40,342 nucleotides of DNA from an uncultured Clostridia bacterium (GTDB lineage: Bacteria > Bacillota > Clostridia > TANB77 > CAG-508). Below are positions 16,316 through 24,165 of the stretch, piece by piece. The position numbers were made by a program, and so were the translations under genes. The stretch covers positions 1-40,342 of the forward strand of contig CANQPZ010000010.1 in the NCBI GenBank assembly GCA_947625895.1, given 5' to 3'. The notes below the pieces were generated by a model, which searched no databases, was not told the DNA's origin, and saw nothing but the letters and a program-made list of their open reading frames with translations. Position 1 is the stretch's first letter. Every line of letters begins with the position of its first letter.

Positions 16316-16345
16316 TTGACATCATAAATAGTGAACAGTTATAAT
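16316..16345 (+). promoter_or_regulatory. promoter of cassette gene 2
   Basis: Consensus TTGACA (16316-16321), 18-bp spacer, consensus TATAAT (16340-16345). Confidence 0.8.
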
Positions 16346-16376
16346 ATGTATACATCTGATCAGGAGGTATGTGGTT

Positions 16377-16835
16377 ATGAACAATTCTGAATATTATCGG
16401 TACCGCAACGAATTGATAACTCGTAATGTTGTCACCTTTCCATCACGTAGCAAACTGATAGAATTTGTATCTAGCACAGTATGTAGGAGTTTTGAAGAGT
16501 ATATCGACTTTTGCATGATTGCAACACCGGATAGGAACGAAAAGAAGAACTTGGCGGACAGAAAAGAACACGAAATTAGCATGATTGATATTTATGCCAC
16601 AACGTATTTGGAGACACATGTAGTTAATGAAAACAATCCGATCTACAATTTTATGAAGGGAGTTTTTCAAAAGATTCCTGAAAGATATTGGGTGAAGATT
16701 GACGTAAATCATGAAGGTTTATATTCTTTTGTTTTAGACAGGTTAAACCACGGCGATACTCCGAAGGAAGTGTTTTCTAACGATGTAAGATATATCATTG
16801 AAGGACATCGGAGATTAAGAAGGAAACGCTTTTGA
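16377..16835 (+). CDS. cassette gene 2: unknown protein, paralogue of cassette gene 1
   Basis: 152 residues from ATG 16377, 8 bases after AGGAGGT; an in-frame GTG at 16371 is too close to it. Homologous along its length to the protein at 15784 but strongly diverged, so this is not a recent tandem copy. The shared C-terminal G-D-T-P-x-x-V-F / V-R-Y-x-I-E-G block (about 123-143) is the best-kept part and probably the functional core. Composition is intermediate between gene 1 and the host. It has its own consensus promoter and terminator. No function can be proposed from sequence. Confidence 0.75.
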   Translation: MNNSEYYRYRNELITRNVVTFPSRSKLIEFVSSTVCRSFEEYIDFCMIATPDRNEKKNLADRKEHEISMIDIYATTYLETHVVNENNPIYNFMKGVFQKIPERYWVKIDVNHEGLYSFVLDRLNHGDTPKEVFSNDVRYIIEGHRRLRRKRF

Positions 16836-16858
16836 GGAAGAATTTGTTTCAAAAAATG

Positions 16859-16893
16859 AGGGACACACTAGAAATGGTGTGTCCTTTATTTTT
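16859..16893 (+). terminator. terminator of cassette gene 2, TAGAAATG loop
   Basis: GGACACAC / GTGTGTCC around the loop TAGAAATG (16869-16876), then a T-rich tract. The loop differs by one base from that of cassette 1 while the stem is different. Confidence 0.85.
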
Positions 16894-16918
16894 TGCATAT
16901 ATTTACAGGTTTAATCAG

Positions 16919-16947
16919 TTGATATTATTTGACATTTAGAATATAAT
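16919..16947 (+). promoter_or_regulatory. promoter of the ABC transporter gene
   Basis: TTGATA (16919-16924), 17-bp spacer, TATAAT (16942-16947). Confidence 0.7.
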
Positions 16948-16994
16948 ACTAATGATATTTTATGGGGAATGAAAATGATATATAAGGAGGATAT

Positions 16995-19580
16995 ATGTTA
17001 CAGTTAAAAGGTATAACTAAAAATTATTTATCAGGTGATATGACTGTAAAAGCTCTAAAAGGAATAGACATTGAATTCAGAAAAAGTGAGTTTGTATCTG
17101 TTTTAGGGCCAAGTGGTTGTGGAAAAACAACTTTATTAAATATCATAGGTGGACTGGATAGATATACTGATGGTGATTTAATAATAAATGGTAAATCAAC
17201 AAAATTATTTAAAGACAGAGATTGGGACGCTTATAGAAATTATTCTGTTGGTTTTGTTTTTCAAAATTATAATTTAATACCACACCAAACAGTTTTATCA
17301 AATGTTGAATTAGCACTTACTTTATCTGGAGTAAGTAGAAAAGAAAGAAAAAAGAGAGCAATTAAAGCATTAGAAGATGTTGGATTAAAAGATCAAATTC
17401 ATAAGAAACCAAATCAATTATCTGGTGGACAAATGCAAAGAGTTGCTATTGCTAGAGCTTTAGTAAATGACCCAGATATTATATTAGCAGATGAACCAAC
17501 TGGTGCATTAGATACTGAAACTAGTGTACAGATAATGGAAATATTGAAGAAGATATCAAAAGACAAACTTATTGTAATGGTTACACATAATCCTGATTTA
17601 GCAGAAAAATATTCATCAAGATTAATAAAAGCATTAGATGGTAAGATTATTAGTGATTCAAATCCTTTTACAGAAGAAGATAGAGAAAAGGAAAAAGGAC
17701 TAAAATCTAAAACAGGAAAAACATCTATGAAATTCTTTACTGCTTTATCATTAAGTTTAAATAATTTAATGACTAAAAAAGGAAGAACTTTCTTAACTGC
17801 TTTTGCTGGAAGTATAGGTATTATTGGAATAGCTTTAATACTTTCATTATCAAATGGTGTACAAAAATATATTGATAAAGTTCAAGAAGATACACTTTCA
17901 AATTATCCTCTTACTATTCAGAAAGAAAGTGTTGATGCAAGTTCAATGATGGAACTATTTATGGATCAAGGAAACAATAAATATAATGATGACAAAGTTC
18001 ATTCTAGACAGATGATTGGAGAGGTATTTGATACTATTTCTAAAAAAGTTCAAAGAAATAATTTAACAGACTTCAAAGATTATATTGACAATACAGATAA
18101 TGATATAAAAAGATATTCTAATGCTGTTCAATATGGATATGATATTACTTTAAATATTTATAAGGCAGATACATCAAATGGTGTAGTACAAGTAAATCCA
18201 TCAACTACATTTGAAAAATTAGGAATGGCAACTTCATCAGATTCTTCTACATATGTGATGGGACAGTCAATGGATGTATGGGAAGAAATGATTGATAACC
18301 AAGAATTACTTGATTCACAATATGATGTTTTATCAGGAAATTGGCCACAAAATTATAATGAAGCAGTTTTAGTTGTAAATGAAAATAACGAGATAAGTGA
18401 TTACACTTTATATTCATTAGGAATTAAAGACCAAGCAGAAATAACAGAAAAGATGAATAAAATAATAAGTGGCGAAGAATTAGAAGAATTAGAAGATGAA
18501 ACATATAACTATGAAGATTTTATCGGATTAACATATAAAATTCTTTTAAATACAGATTATTATGAAAAACAAGGCAATATGTGGGCAAGTAGAAAAAATG
18601 ATGATGCATATTTAAAAGAAAAAATTGCTAATGCCGAAGAAATAAAAATTGTAGGTATAATTAGACCAAAAGATGAAGCAACATCAACATCAATGGGTAG
18701 TATGGGAATTATTGGATACAAGAAAGAACTTACAGAACATATTATTAACGAAATAAATGAAACAGAAATAGCAAAGGAACAGTTAGCTAATCCAGAAGTA
18801 AATATATTTACTGGAAATAATTTTTCAGATGCTACAACAGCGTCAACATCTGGATTTGATTATTCAAAACTTACCCCAGAGCAACAAGTTTCTATGAAAA
18901 ATTTAAGTCAAGAAGAACTTGCTGGAGTAATAGCAACATATACAGAAATGGCAAATGCAACATATGAACAGAATTTAGTTACTTTAGGAATATGTGATTT
19001 AAATTCACCTTCATCAATAAATATTTATCCAATAGACTTTGAAAGCAAAGATAAAATAACAGAAGATATTGAGAGATATAATCAAAGTAAAAGAGATGAG
19101 GGAAAAGAAGAAGATGTTATCCAATATACAGATATGGTTGAAACAATGATGACATCTGTTACTGTAATTGTAAATATGATCAGTTACGTTCTTATCGCAT
19201 TTGTTGCAATATCATTGATAGTTTCTTCAATTATGATAGGAATAATAACATACATTTCAGTACTTGAAAGAATTAAAGAAATTGGAGTATTACGTAGTAT
19301 TGGTGCTTCTAAGAAAGATATTTCAAGAGTATTTAATGCAGAAACACTTATTATTGGCTTAGCAGCTGGTTTAATAGGAATTGGTGTAACAATGTTATTG
19401 AATTTACCTATAAATGCACTTATAAAAGAACTTGCAAATGTTTCAGGTATAGCCAAATTACCTGTTGTTGGTGCAGTTATACTTGTTGCAATTAGTATGA
19501 TTTTAACTATGATTGCTGGATTGATTCCTGCTAAGATTGCAAGTAAAAAAGACCCTGTTGAAGCTTTAAGAACAGAATAA
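16995..19580 (+). CDS. MacB-type ABC transporter, ATPase-permease fusion
   Basis: 861 residues. The N-terminal ATPase (1-225) has Walker A GPSGCGKTT (38-46), the Q loop in VFQNYN, the signature LSGGQMQRVAIA (about 141-152), Walker B and D loop in ADEPTGALD (about 163-171) and the switch His in VTHNPD. The permease half has one span near 262-285, a long extracytoplasmic MacB_PCD-like domain (about 290-715), and three C-terminal FtsX-type spans (about 725-750, 775-805, 825-850), with R-x-K-E-I-G-V-L-R-S-I-G-A between them. This is the type VII mechanotransmission layout. Firmicute members export peptides or sense antimicrobials; the substrate here is unknown and no two-component pair is adjacent. 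SD AAGGAGG. Single-gene unit. Confidence 0.92.
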   Translation: MLQLKGITKNYLSGDMTVKALKGIDIEFRKSEFVSVLGPSGCGKTTLLNIIGGLDRYTDGDLIINGKSTKLFKDRDWDAYRNYSVGFVFQNYNLIPHQTVLSNVELALTLSGVSRKERKKRAIKALEDVGLKDQIHKKPNQLSGGQMQRVAIARALVNDPDIILADEPTGALDTETSVQIMEILKKISKDKLIVMVTHNPDLAEKYSSRLIKALDGKIISDSNPFTEEDREKEKGLKSKTGKTSMKFFTALSLSLNNLMTKKGRTFLTAFAGSIGIIGIALILSLSNGVQKYIDKVQEDTLSNYPLTIQKESVDASSMMELFMDQGNNKYNDDKVHSRQMIGEVFDTISKKVQRNNLTDFKDYIDNTDNDIKRYSNAVQYGYDITLNIYKADTSNGVVQVNPSTTFEKLGMATSSDSSTYVMGQSMDVWEEMIDNQELLDSQYDVLSGNWPQNYNEAVLVVNENNEISDYTLYSLGIKDQAEITEKMNKIISGEELEELEDETYNYEDFIGLTYKILLNTDYYEKQGNMWASRKNDDAYLKEKIANAEEIKIVGIIRPKDEATSTSMGSMGIIGYKKELTEHIINEINETEIAKEQLANPEVNIFTGNNFSDATTASTSGFDYSKLTPEQQVSMKNLSQEELAGVIATYTEMANATYEQNLVTLGICDLNSPSSINIYPIDFESKDKITEDIERYNQSKRDEGKEEDVIQYTDMVETMMTSVTVIVNMISYVLIAFVAISLIVSSIMIGIITYISVLERIKEIGVLRSIGASKKDISRVFNAETLIIGLAAGLIGIGVTMLLNLPINALIKELANVSGIAKLPVVGAVILVAISMILTMIAGLIPAKIASKKDPVEALRTE

Positions 19581-19588
19581 TTAAATAA

Positions 19589-19628
19589 AGAAAAAGGGCA
19601 GATTCTTTAAAGAATCTGCCCTTTTTCT
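19589..19628. terminator. strong palindromic terminator after the ABC transporter
   Basis: A perfect 20+20 bp inverted repeat with A tract and T tract. Confidence 0.9.
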
Positions 19629-19696
19629 GTGTAATGGGAATTTCTTGGGAAATGACCATAAGAAATTTTATAAATAAAAAATAAATTTTGTGAAAA

Positions 19697-19813
19697 ACTA
19701 GAAATATTAGTTCTGCAAGCTCGTTGTTTAGAGAGTAATTGAATTACTGATTGAATAATGTGATTTATTATAATAATTCAATTTGATGAGCTTGCAGAAT
19801 TAATATTTCTAGT
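19697..19813 (-). terminator. very long stem-loop at the 3' end of the Spo0A-like gene
   Basis: Arms 19697-19724 and 19786-19813 pair over 28 bp with only two wobble positions; the 61-base loop holds two smaller hairpins (GTAAT/ATTAC and ATTGAAT/ATTCAAT). On the - strand the stem is followed by TTTTT, so it can end that transcript. The gene's stop codon (19811-19809) is inside the arm. The size is unusual for a terminator. Confidence 0.65.
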
Positions 19814-20441
19814 ATATTTCTACAAAAGCCTTGAGAACTGTTTTAAGATTTATTTCATCTGTAGTTCCATAGACAATTCTTTGAAATTCTTCAGAACTGG
19901 AACTTCGCATTTCTTCAATAGCAGTATAGATATTCCAGTATATAGTAAAAATACTGATGTTATATTTACTTGAAATTGCATCAAATAAATTTTTTTTATA
20001 TATCTTTTTATTTTGATTATCATAAATATATGAAATGCAATCTACTATATATTTTGTTCCATTCAAATTAGGGTTAAAATGCATCCATTCTAAAATATCT
20101 AGAGTTTGTGCTTTAAAATTGCTTATACTTATTTTCTCAGTGTATTTATAGTCAGATGAAAATATTTTTACTAAATTACATATTTTTTTTATATTTAGTT
20201 CGTTATTTTGTGATATAGTAATTGTAATGTAATTAAATTTGAGAAATTGATGTAATATTAATTGTGCGGCTTTATTTGCTATGATGATATTAGGTTTTTG
20301 AGTTCTGCAAATATTAATAATATTCATTGAGAGCTTTGTTGAAAAACCAACTAGATTAGCATTTTTACATGAAAGTAAAATCGAATTACATAAATCTGAT
20401 AAATAGTCAGAATCATCATAACAAACAAAAAAACTGATCAT
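19809..20441 (-). CDS. Spo0A-like regulator with a degenerate receiver domain
   Basis: 210 residues. The C-terminal 105 residues align by eye with the Spo0A DNA-binding domain: I-L near the start, G-x-x-Y near 130, a hydrophobic helix ending I-Y-D-N, L-F-D-A-I-S-S-K-Y-N where Spo0A has L-Y-P-x-I-A-K-K-F-N, then a helix with I-x-x-A-I-E and a late Y-G-T-T. The N-terminal 100 residues have receiver-like strand and helix spacing, but K-P-N-I-I-I-A-N stands where receivers have K-P-D-(hydrophobic)3-D, so the phosphoacceptor is absent. Known: Spo0A is activated by phosphorylation. Inferred: this one is controlled another way. It diverges from the membrane sigma factor gene, with 90 bases between starts. 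SD AGAGAGGT. A remote LytTR or unrelated regulator is possible. Confidence 0.6.
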   Translation of the reverse strand: MISFFVCYDDSDYLSDLCNSILLSCKNANLVGFSTKLSMNIINICRTQKPNIIIANKAAQLILHQFLKFNYITITISQNNELNIKKICNLVKIFSSDYKYTEKISISNFKAQTLDILEWMHFNPNLNGTKYIVDCISYIYDNQNKKIYKKNLFDAISSKYNISIFTIYWNIYTAIEEMRSSSSEEFQRIVYGTTDEINLKTVLKAFVEIY

Positions 20442-20531
20442 AAATTACCTCTCTAAACTTCTCTATAAATAATTACGCATCAGAAATAAAAAAGTAGCGC
20501 AAAAAATAAAATTTTTTTAATGAGGAAAAAG

Positions 20532-21968
20532 ATGAACGAAAAGATATTAACAAAAAAATCTAAAAATATGGATAATAAAGTATTTGAAGCAATTTATAAA
20601 AAGTATCATAGATTTGTAGAATCATATGTTATCTCAAAAATTGGTAATGATAATAATGTTGAAGATTTAGTACAAGAAATATTTATTAGAGTTTATAAAC
20701 ATCTTAAAAACTATGATGAAAATAAAGGAACTTTTAATAATTTCATCTTAATGAATGCAAATAATGTAATAATTAGTTATGCAAGAAAGAGAAGAGTAAG
20801 AAAGAACACAAGTAACGATTATGACATGGAAACGATAGAGGATGACGATTTTAATATAGAGGAAATTAGTGAAAGAAATGAAGAAAAGAATTCTCTTTCG
20901 TCTATAATTAATGATTTACCAGATACATATAAACAAGCGATTGATTTAGTTTTTGTTAAGAATTATTCTTATAAGCGTGCAGCTAATATTATGGGAAAGA
21001 GTGAAGCAAGTTTTAAATCAATTTTGTATAGAGCAAGAAAAGAACTAAGAAAGAAGATGTTTGAAAAATATCCAGAAATGCGTACTTCTGCTATTAAACA
21101 TGGACTAAAGATTATTCTAATCTTAGTTACATCAATTTGCTTATTAGGCGGATTAGTTTATGCTACAATTAAAATTTATAAGAATCTATTTGAAGATAAA
21201 TATACAATATCTGAAATGAGAGAAGATGTGCCGGAAGATTTTGCACTTGTATCAAGAGGAGATGCAACTTCGAAAATAAACGAGTATTTAAGTATCTTAG
21301 GTCATGATGAGAATGTAAGTGCAGATGATTTACATTTAATAAGAGATTATCAACTTAAAAAAATTTGTTGGAAAGCTGAAAGTGAAAAATATATAATTCA
21401 AATTGATGCACAAAGCAATGATTTAATAGTCTATACTGATTTTGATTTACCTAACTCAAAAATAAATATTGAGAAATTACCAGAGCTATATTTAAAATTA
21501 AATTTTCCAAATGACTATGAAAAGAGTGGAGAACAACAAAATTCTAATTATACATTAATAGAAATGTCAAAGAGATATGGAAATTTATATAATGAATTTG
21601 AAAGTATAAAATTTTCATTTATTGATGATAAATTAAATTCAATTTATGTTTCTAGTTATAAATATTATGATAAAGAAGTATTAATTACAGAGGATGACGC
21701 TAGGAAAATATTTAAAGAAAATGGAATAGATGCAGAAGATATTTATATAACAATTGAAGAAGTAAATGATTTTAGTTATAACAATAAGATTAATCTTAAT
21801 GAAGAAATCAATGAATATAACTTTAATAGTAATGAGATAGAAAATAGAGAACTTGATATTAGAAAAGTTTGGAAGACAGAAGTAAATAACAAATTATATT
21901 TTGTAGATAGTAATACTGGTGAATTTATAGATGCTTTTACAAATTCACTAAATAATAAGAACAGCTAG
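20532..21968 (+). CDS. sigma-70 family sigma factor fused to a membrane span and extracytoplasmic domain
   Basis: 478 residues from ATG 20532, which has GAGG 6 bases upstream; the ATG at 20520 has none. Sigma region 2 is at about 14-88 (D-L-V-Q-E-I-F-I-R-V-Y at 45-55), region 4 at about 122-176 (L-P-D-T-Y-K-Q-A, helix-turn-helix through A-S-F-K-S-I-L-Y-R-A-R). A single span follows at about 192-212, then about 265 residues predicted outside. That outer part is homologous to the secreted protein at 22575: both have a strand pair with I-D-x-x-S-N-D/N-L, L-N-x-P-x-D-Y-E, Y-N-x-Y/F-E-S-(I/V)-K and a terminal F-V-D. It resembles PepSY/YcdB-type repeats. Normally sigma and its membrane anti-sigma are separate proteins; here the sigma is tethered to its own sensor and would need proteolysis or membrane-bound action. 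Confidence 0.85.
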   Translation: MNEKILTKKSKNMDNKVFEAIYKKYHRFVESYVISKIGNDNNVEDLVQEIFIRVYKHLKNYDENKGTFNNFILMNANNVIISYARKRRVRKNTSNDYDMETIEDDDFNIEEISERNEEKNSLSSIINDLPDTYKQAIDLVFVKNYSYKRAANIMGKSEASFKSILYRARKELRKKMFEKYPEMRTSAIKHGLKIILILVTSICLLGGLVYATIKIYKNLFEDKYTISEMREDVPEDFALVSRGDATSKINEYLSILGHDENVSADDLHLIRDYQLKKICWKAESEKYIIQIDAQSNDLIVYTDFDLPNSKINIEKLPELYLKLNFPNDYEKSGEQQNSNYTLIEMSKRYGNLYNEFESIKFSFIDDKLNSIYVSSYKYYDKEVLITEDDARKIFKENGIDAEDIYITIEEVNDFSYNNKINLNEEINEYNFNSNEIENRELDIRKVWKTEVNNKLYFVDSNTGEFIDAFTNSLNNKNS

Positions 21969-21984
21969 ATTTATCTAGCTGTTC
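21959..21984. terminator. palindrome shared by the two convergent 3' ends
   Basis: GAACAGCTAGAT and its complement form a 12-bp stem that includes the stop codon of the sigma gene and the stop codon of the convergent gene. No long T tract, so termination strength is uncertain. Confidence 0.6.
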
Positions 21985-22582
21985 CGTAATATGTTGTACT
22001 TCCATAAAGTTTTATTGGAGATGTTCCAGAACCAGGAACACATGTTGCAGCACTAACAGCTGCATTTCTAATACTAGATTTTCCTACATATGTAAGCCAG
22101 AAGTAATAATTGAATCTTTCAGAATTTGCTGTTGTTATACTACCATTCCAGCCCAAGAAACATCTATTTGAGTATCCTGTTGTATGAAAAGCATTTGCAA
22201 GTTCAGTTGAACTTGCACTATTAGATGAATCTATGTAAACAAAATCCCAATTACCAGAAATCATAGTATTATCTATTGAATATCCATAGTAATCATTAAA
22301 ATATCCAGTTCCACCAAAAGTGTGAACATACATTGCATACCCATTTCCTGTATTTCTAATCCATTCTAACATTGAATCTCTAGTGATTGCTCCCATACTT
22401 GATGTACAAGGAGAATATCCTAATGTACTCAATCCAGCAACTGCATAAGTTCCACAATTGTTATAACTTGAACTTTTACTACTTGAAAATACTTTTGCAC
22501 TTGCTGAAGCATTAACAGTTGAAGATAAAACAGCTAATAAAATTACAATTAAACAAAAAATTGAAATAATTTTTCTATTCAT
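21971..22582 (-). CDS. secreted caspase/gingipain-like protein lacking the expected Cys
   Basis: 203 residues with a signal peptide (hydrophobic 4-24, cleavage near A26-A28). The mature part follows the pattern of secreted clan CD (C25/CHAT-like) domains: a helix with L-S-T-L-G-Y, a strand ending in His87 (Y-V-H-T), a strand F-V-Y-I-D at 114-118, then A-N-A-F, a strand with F-L-G-W-N-G-S (142-148), a helix with Y-F-W, and a closing I-K-L-Y-G-S. In active members the strand is followed by A-C-x-S; here Ser119-Ser120 stand there and Gly does not follow the His, so it is probably not a Cys protease. Five Cys remain in the mature chain and could form disulfides. It overlaps the upstream gene by 8 bases with SD GGAGGTGA. 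Fold assignment is by eye. Confidence 0.55.
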   Translation of the reverse strand: MNRKIISIFCLIVILLAVLSSTVNASASAKVFSSSKSSSYNNCGTYAVAGLSTLGYSPCTSSMGAITRDSMLEWIRNTGNGYAMYVHTFGGTGYFNDYYGYSIDNTMISGNWDFVYIDSSNSASSTELANAFHTTGYSNRCFLGWNGSITTANSERFNYYFWLTYVGKSSIRNAAVSAATCVPGSGTSPIKLYGSTTYYGTAR

Positions 22583-23372
22583 TTATGCAGTCACCTCCAA
22601 TTACAGTATTATCAGAAGCATCTACGAATACTATTGAGTTATCAGCAGATTGGATAACCCAAGAAGTATGAACAGATTTATCTGTATTAGACTCATCATA
22701 ATAATTATTGGCTTTTTCCATACTTAGAGATGCTGAAACAATTTCTGAAGAATCTATGCCTAATTCTTTTGCAGCAGATAAAATGGCATCATCTTTACTA
22801 ACAGTAACTGCACTATCATCATGTCCATCATTAAATATTGTTAAAGCAACAATTTCATTATTTGCTGGAATAAAGAATACTTTTACTGATTCATATTTGT
22901 TATAAACACCATTATAATTTTTTTCAAAATCAGCTTCCCAAATTTCTTCATCAAATTTTTCAAGATAAGACAATTCATAGTCAGCAGGTAAATTTAATTC
23001 TTTATATTTGTTTTCAATTATTTTTCTAGCATCATCCTTATTTGCAACTGAAGTTGTTGATACAGGATTTGTACTCATACTATATATTCCAACGAGGTTA
23101 TTTGAAGAATCCAAGTCAATCATGTAATTTTCAGTATTTATTCTATATAAATCTTTTTCTCTTAATTTATCATATACTACGTCTGTTGATAAAATCGAAT
23201 CAGATGAATTTAATTTTTGTAATACATCTAAAGAAACATTTTTCATTTCATTTGTTACTACTTTAGTTTCTTTTACTGGAGTAGTTTCAGATGTTTTAGC
23301 ATATACTATTACAGATGTTAATAAAATAATTAATACAAATGAAATTAAAATAATTTTTTGATTTAATTTCAT
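22575..23372 (-). CDS. secreted PepSY/YcdB-like protein homologous to the sigma factor ectodomain
   Basis: 265 residues from the ATG at 23372, which has GGAGGT 4 bases upstream. Signal peptide about 1-25 (V-Y-A before the cut). The mature protein has a strand-rich region (about 55-90), a helix with D-D-A-R-K-I-I-E-N-K-Y (about 103-115), L-N-L-P-A-D-Y-E, then Y-N-K-Y-E-S-V-K-V-F-F-I-P, a second helix D-D-A-I-L-S-A-A-K-E-L-G-I-D, and a final strand F-V-D. The same order occurs in the outer part of the sigma factor encoded convergently, so the two share an ancestor. It may compete for or present the same ligand, or bind the sigma ectodomain; this is inference. First gene of a two-gene operon. 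Confidence 0.75.
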   Translation of the reverse strand: MKLNQKIILISFVLIILLTSVIVYAKTSETTPVKETKVVTNEMKNVSLDVLQKLNSSDSILSTDVVYDKLREKDLYRINTENYMIDLDSSNNLVGIYSMSTNPVSTTSVANKDDARKIIENKYKELNLPADYELSYLEKFDEEIWEADFEKNYNGVYNKYESVKVFFIPANNEIVALTIFNDGHDDSAVTVSKDDAILSAAKELGIDSSEIVSASLSMEKANNYYDESNTDKSVHTSWVIQSADNSIVFVDASDNTVIGGDCINE

Positions 23373-23393
23373 AATTACCTCCATTAAAAACAT

Positions 23394-23855
23394 AATAAAT
23401 ATAGCTATATTTGATAAAAGAATACTATAAAAATTAATTTTTAAAAATAAATACTTTTAAAAATAGAAATTAAAATAATTTTAAAAATTTAAAGGTAAGA
23501 AAAGGAAAAAATCATTTAATAATTGATAAAAGTAGAGAAGAAGAATTTTGATCCAAACAAATATACAGTACACATAAAAAATAAAAATAAAAATATTCTG
23601 TAAACTTAAAATGTATACAAGCATAAACTGTGAATAACTATGTCGAAAAATATCGATGAAATAGGTTATTAACAAAGTTATCCACACAATCCACAAATGC
23701 AAAAAATCAACAAGAAATGTTACAAAGAGTTAACGTAAAAGATAAAAAGCTTGGAAATACTGATTTTTTCGTGACATATTTTTGTAATGTTTGCTGAATT
23801 TTAGTTGAAATATCAACAGTTTCAAAAATTATCCACATATTTTTAGAATAAAAAT
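23394..23855. other. AT-rich gene-free region with DnaA-box-like and 0A-box-like sites
   Basis: No convincing gene in this part of the 770-base gap. Sites matching TTWTNCACA occur at 23629-23637 (- strand, TTATTCACA), 23678-23686 and 23829-23837 (both TTATCCACA), with a further one at 23864-23872 (- strand, TTTTCCACA) inside the downstream promoter. TGTCGAA, the core of a Spo0A box, is at 23641-23647. The stretch 23440-23500 is almost pure A and T. Confidence 0.5.
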
Positions 23856-23884
23856 TTGACTTTTGTGGAAAAAGATATTAAAAT
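23856..23884 (+). promoter_or_regulatory. promoter of the glycyl T-box transcript
   Basis: TTGACT (23856-23861), 17-bp spacer, TAAAAT (23879-23884). A DnaA-box-like site (23864-23872) lies in the spacer. Confidence 0.7.
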
Positions 23885-23901
23885 AGTAACATATTTAATA
23901 T

Positions 23902-24084
23902 TGCGTTGATGAAGAATGAATATATTAAACTTATCTACAGAGAGCTAGAGGTGCTGAAAACTAGTGTTAAGGAATATAGGATGGAACTTCGGAGCAAGTT
24001 TTTAATTAAGGTGGATTTTAAATCAATTAGGGTGGAACCGCGGAAGATAGAGCTTTCGTCCCTTGTGGGATGAAAGCTCTTTTT
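23902..24084 (+). promoter_or_regulatory. T-box riboswitch upstream of the glycyl-tRNA synthetase gene
   Basis: T-box AGGGTGGAACCGCGG at 24029-24043; stem I begins at GCGTTGATGA (near 23903) and its 3' side carries GGATGGAAC. GGA at 23971-23973 is the likely Gly specifier. Terminator AGAGCTTTC / GAAAGCTCT at 24049-24080 with T run. Uncharged tRNA-Gly should promote read-through. Confidence 0.92.
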
Positions 24085-24165
24085 GGCGTCATATTTTCTT
24101 ATTTATTATAGTATAAACTTAGCTAAAAAGAGTTTTCATCTACTAATAAAAAGGAGGAAAACATT

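Noticed and set aside
23481-23702. 73-residue hydrophobic frame in the glyS upstream gap
   Set aside because: Low-complexity translation of AT-rich DNA without ribosome site; the DnaA-box-like sites lie in it.
23394-23872. Chromosomal replication origin
   Set aside because: DnaA-like boxes are present, but there is no dnaA/dnaN/rpmH and no switch of coding strand, so I only claim a box cluster.
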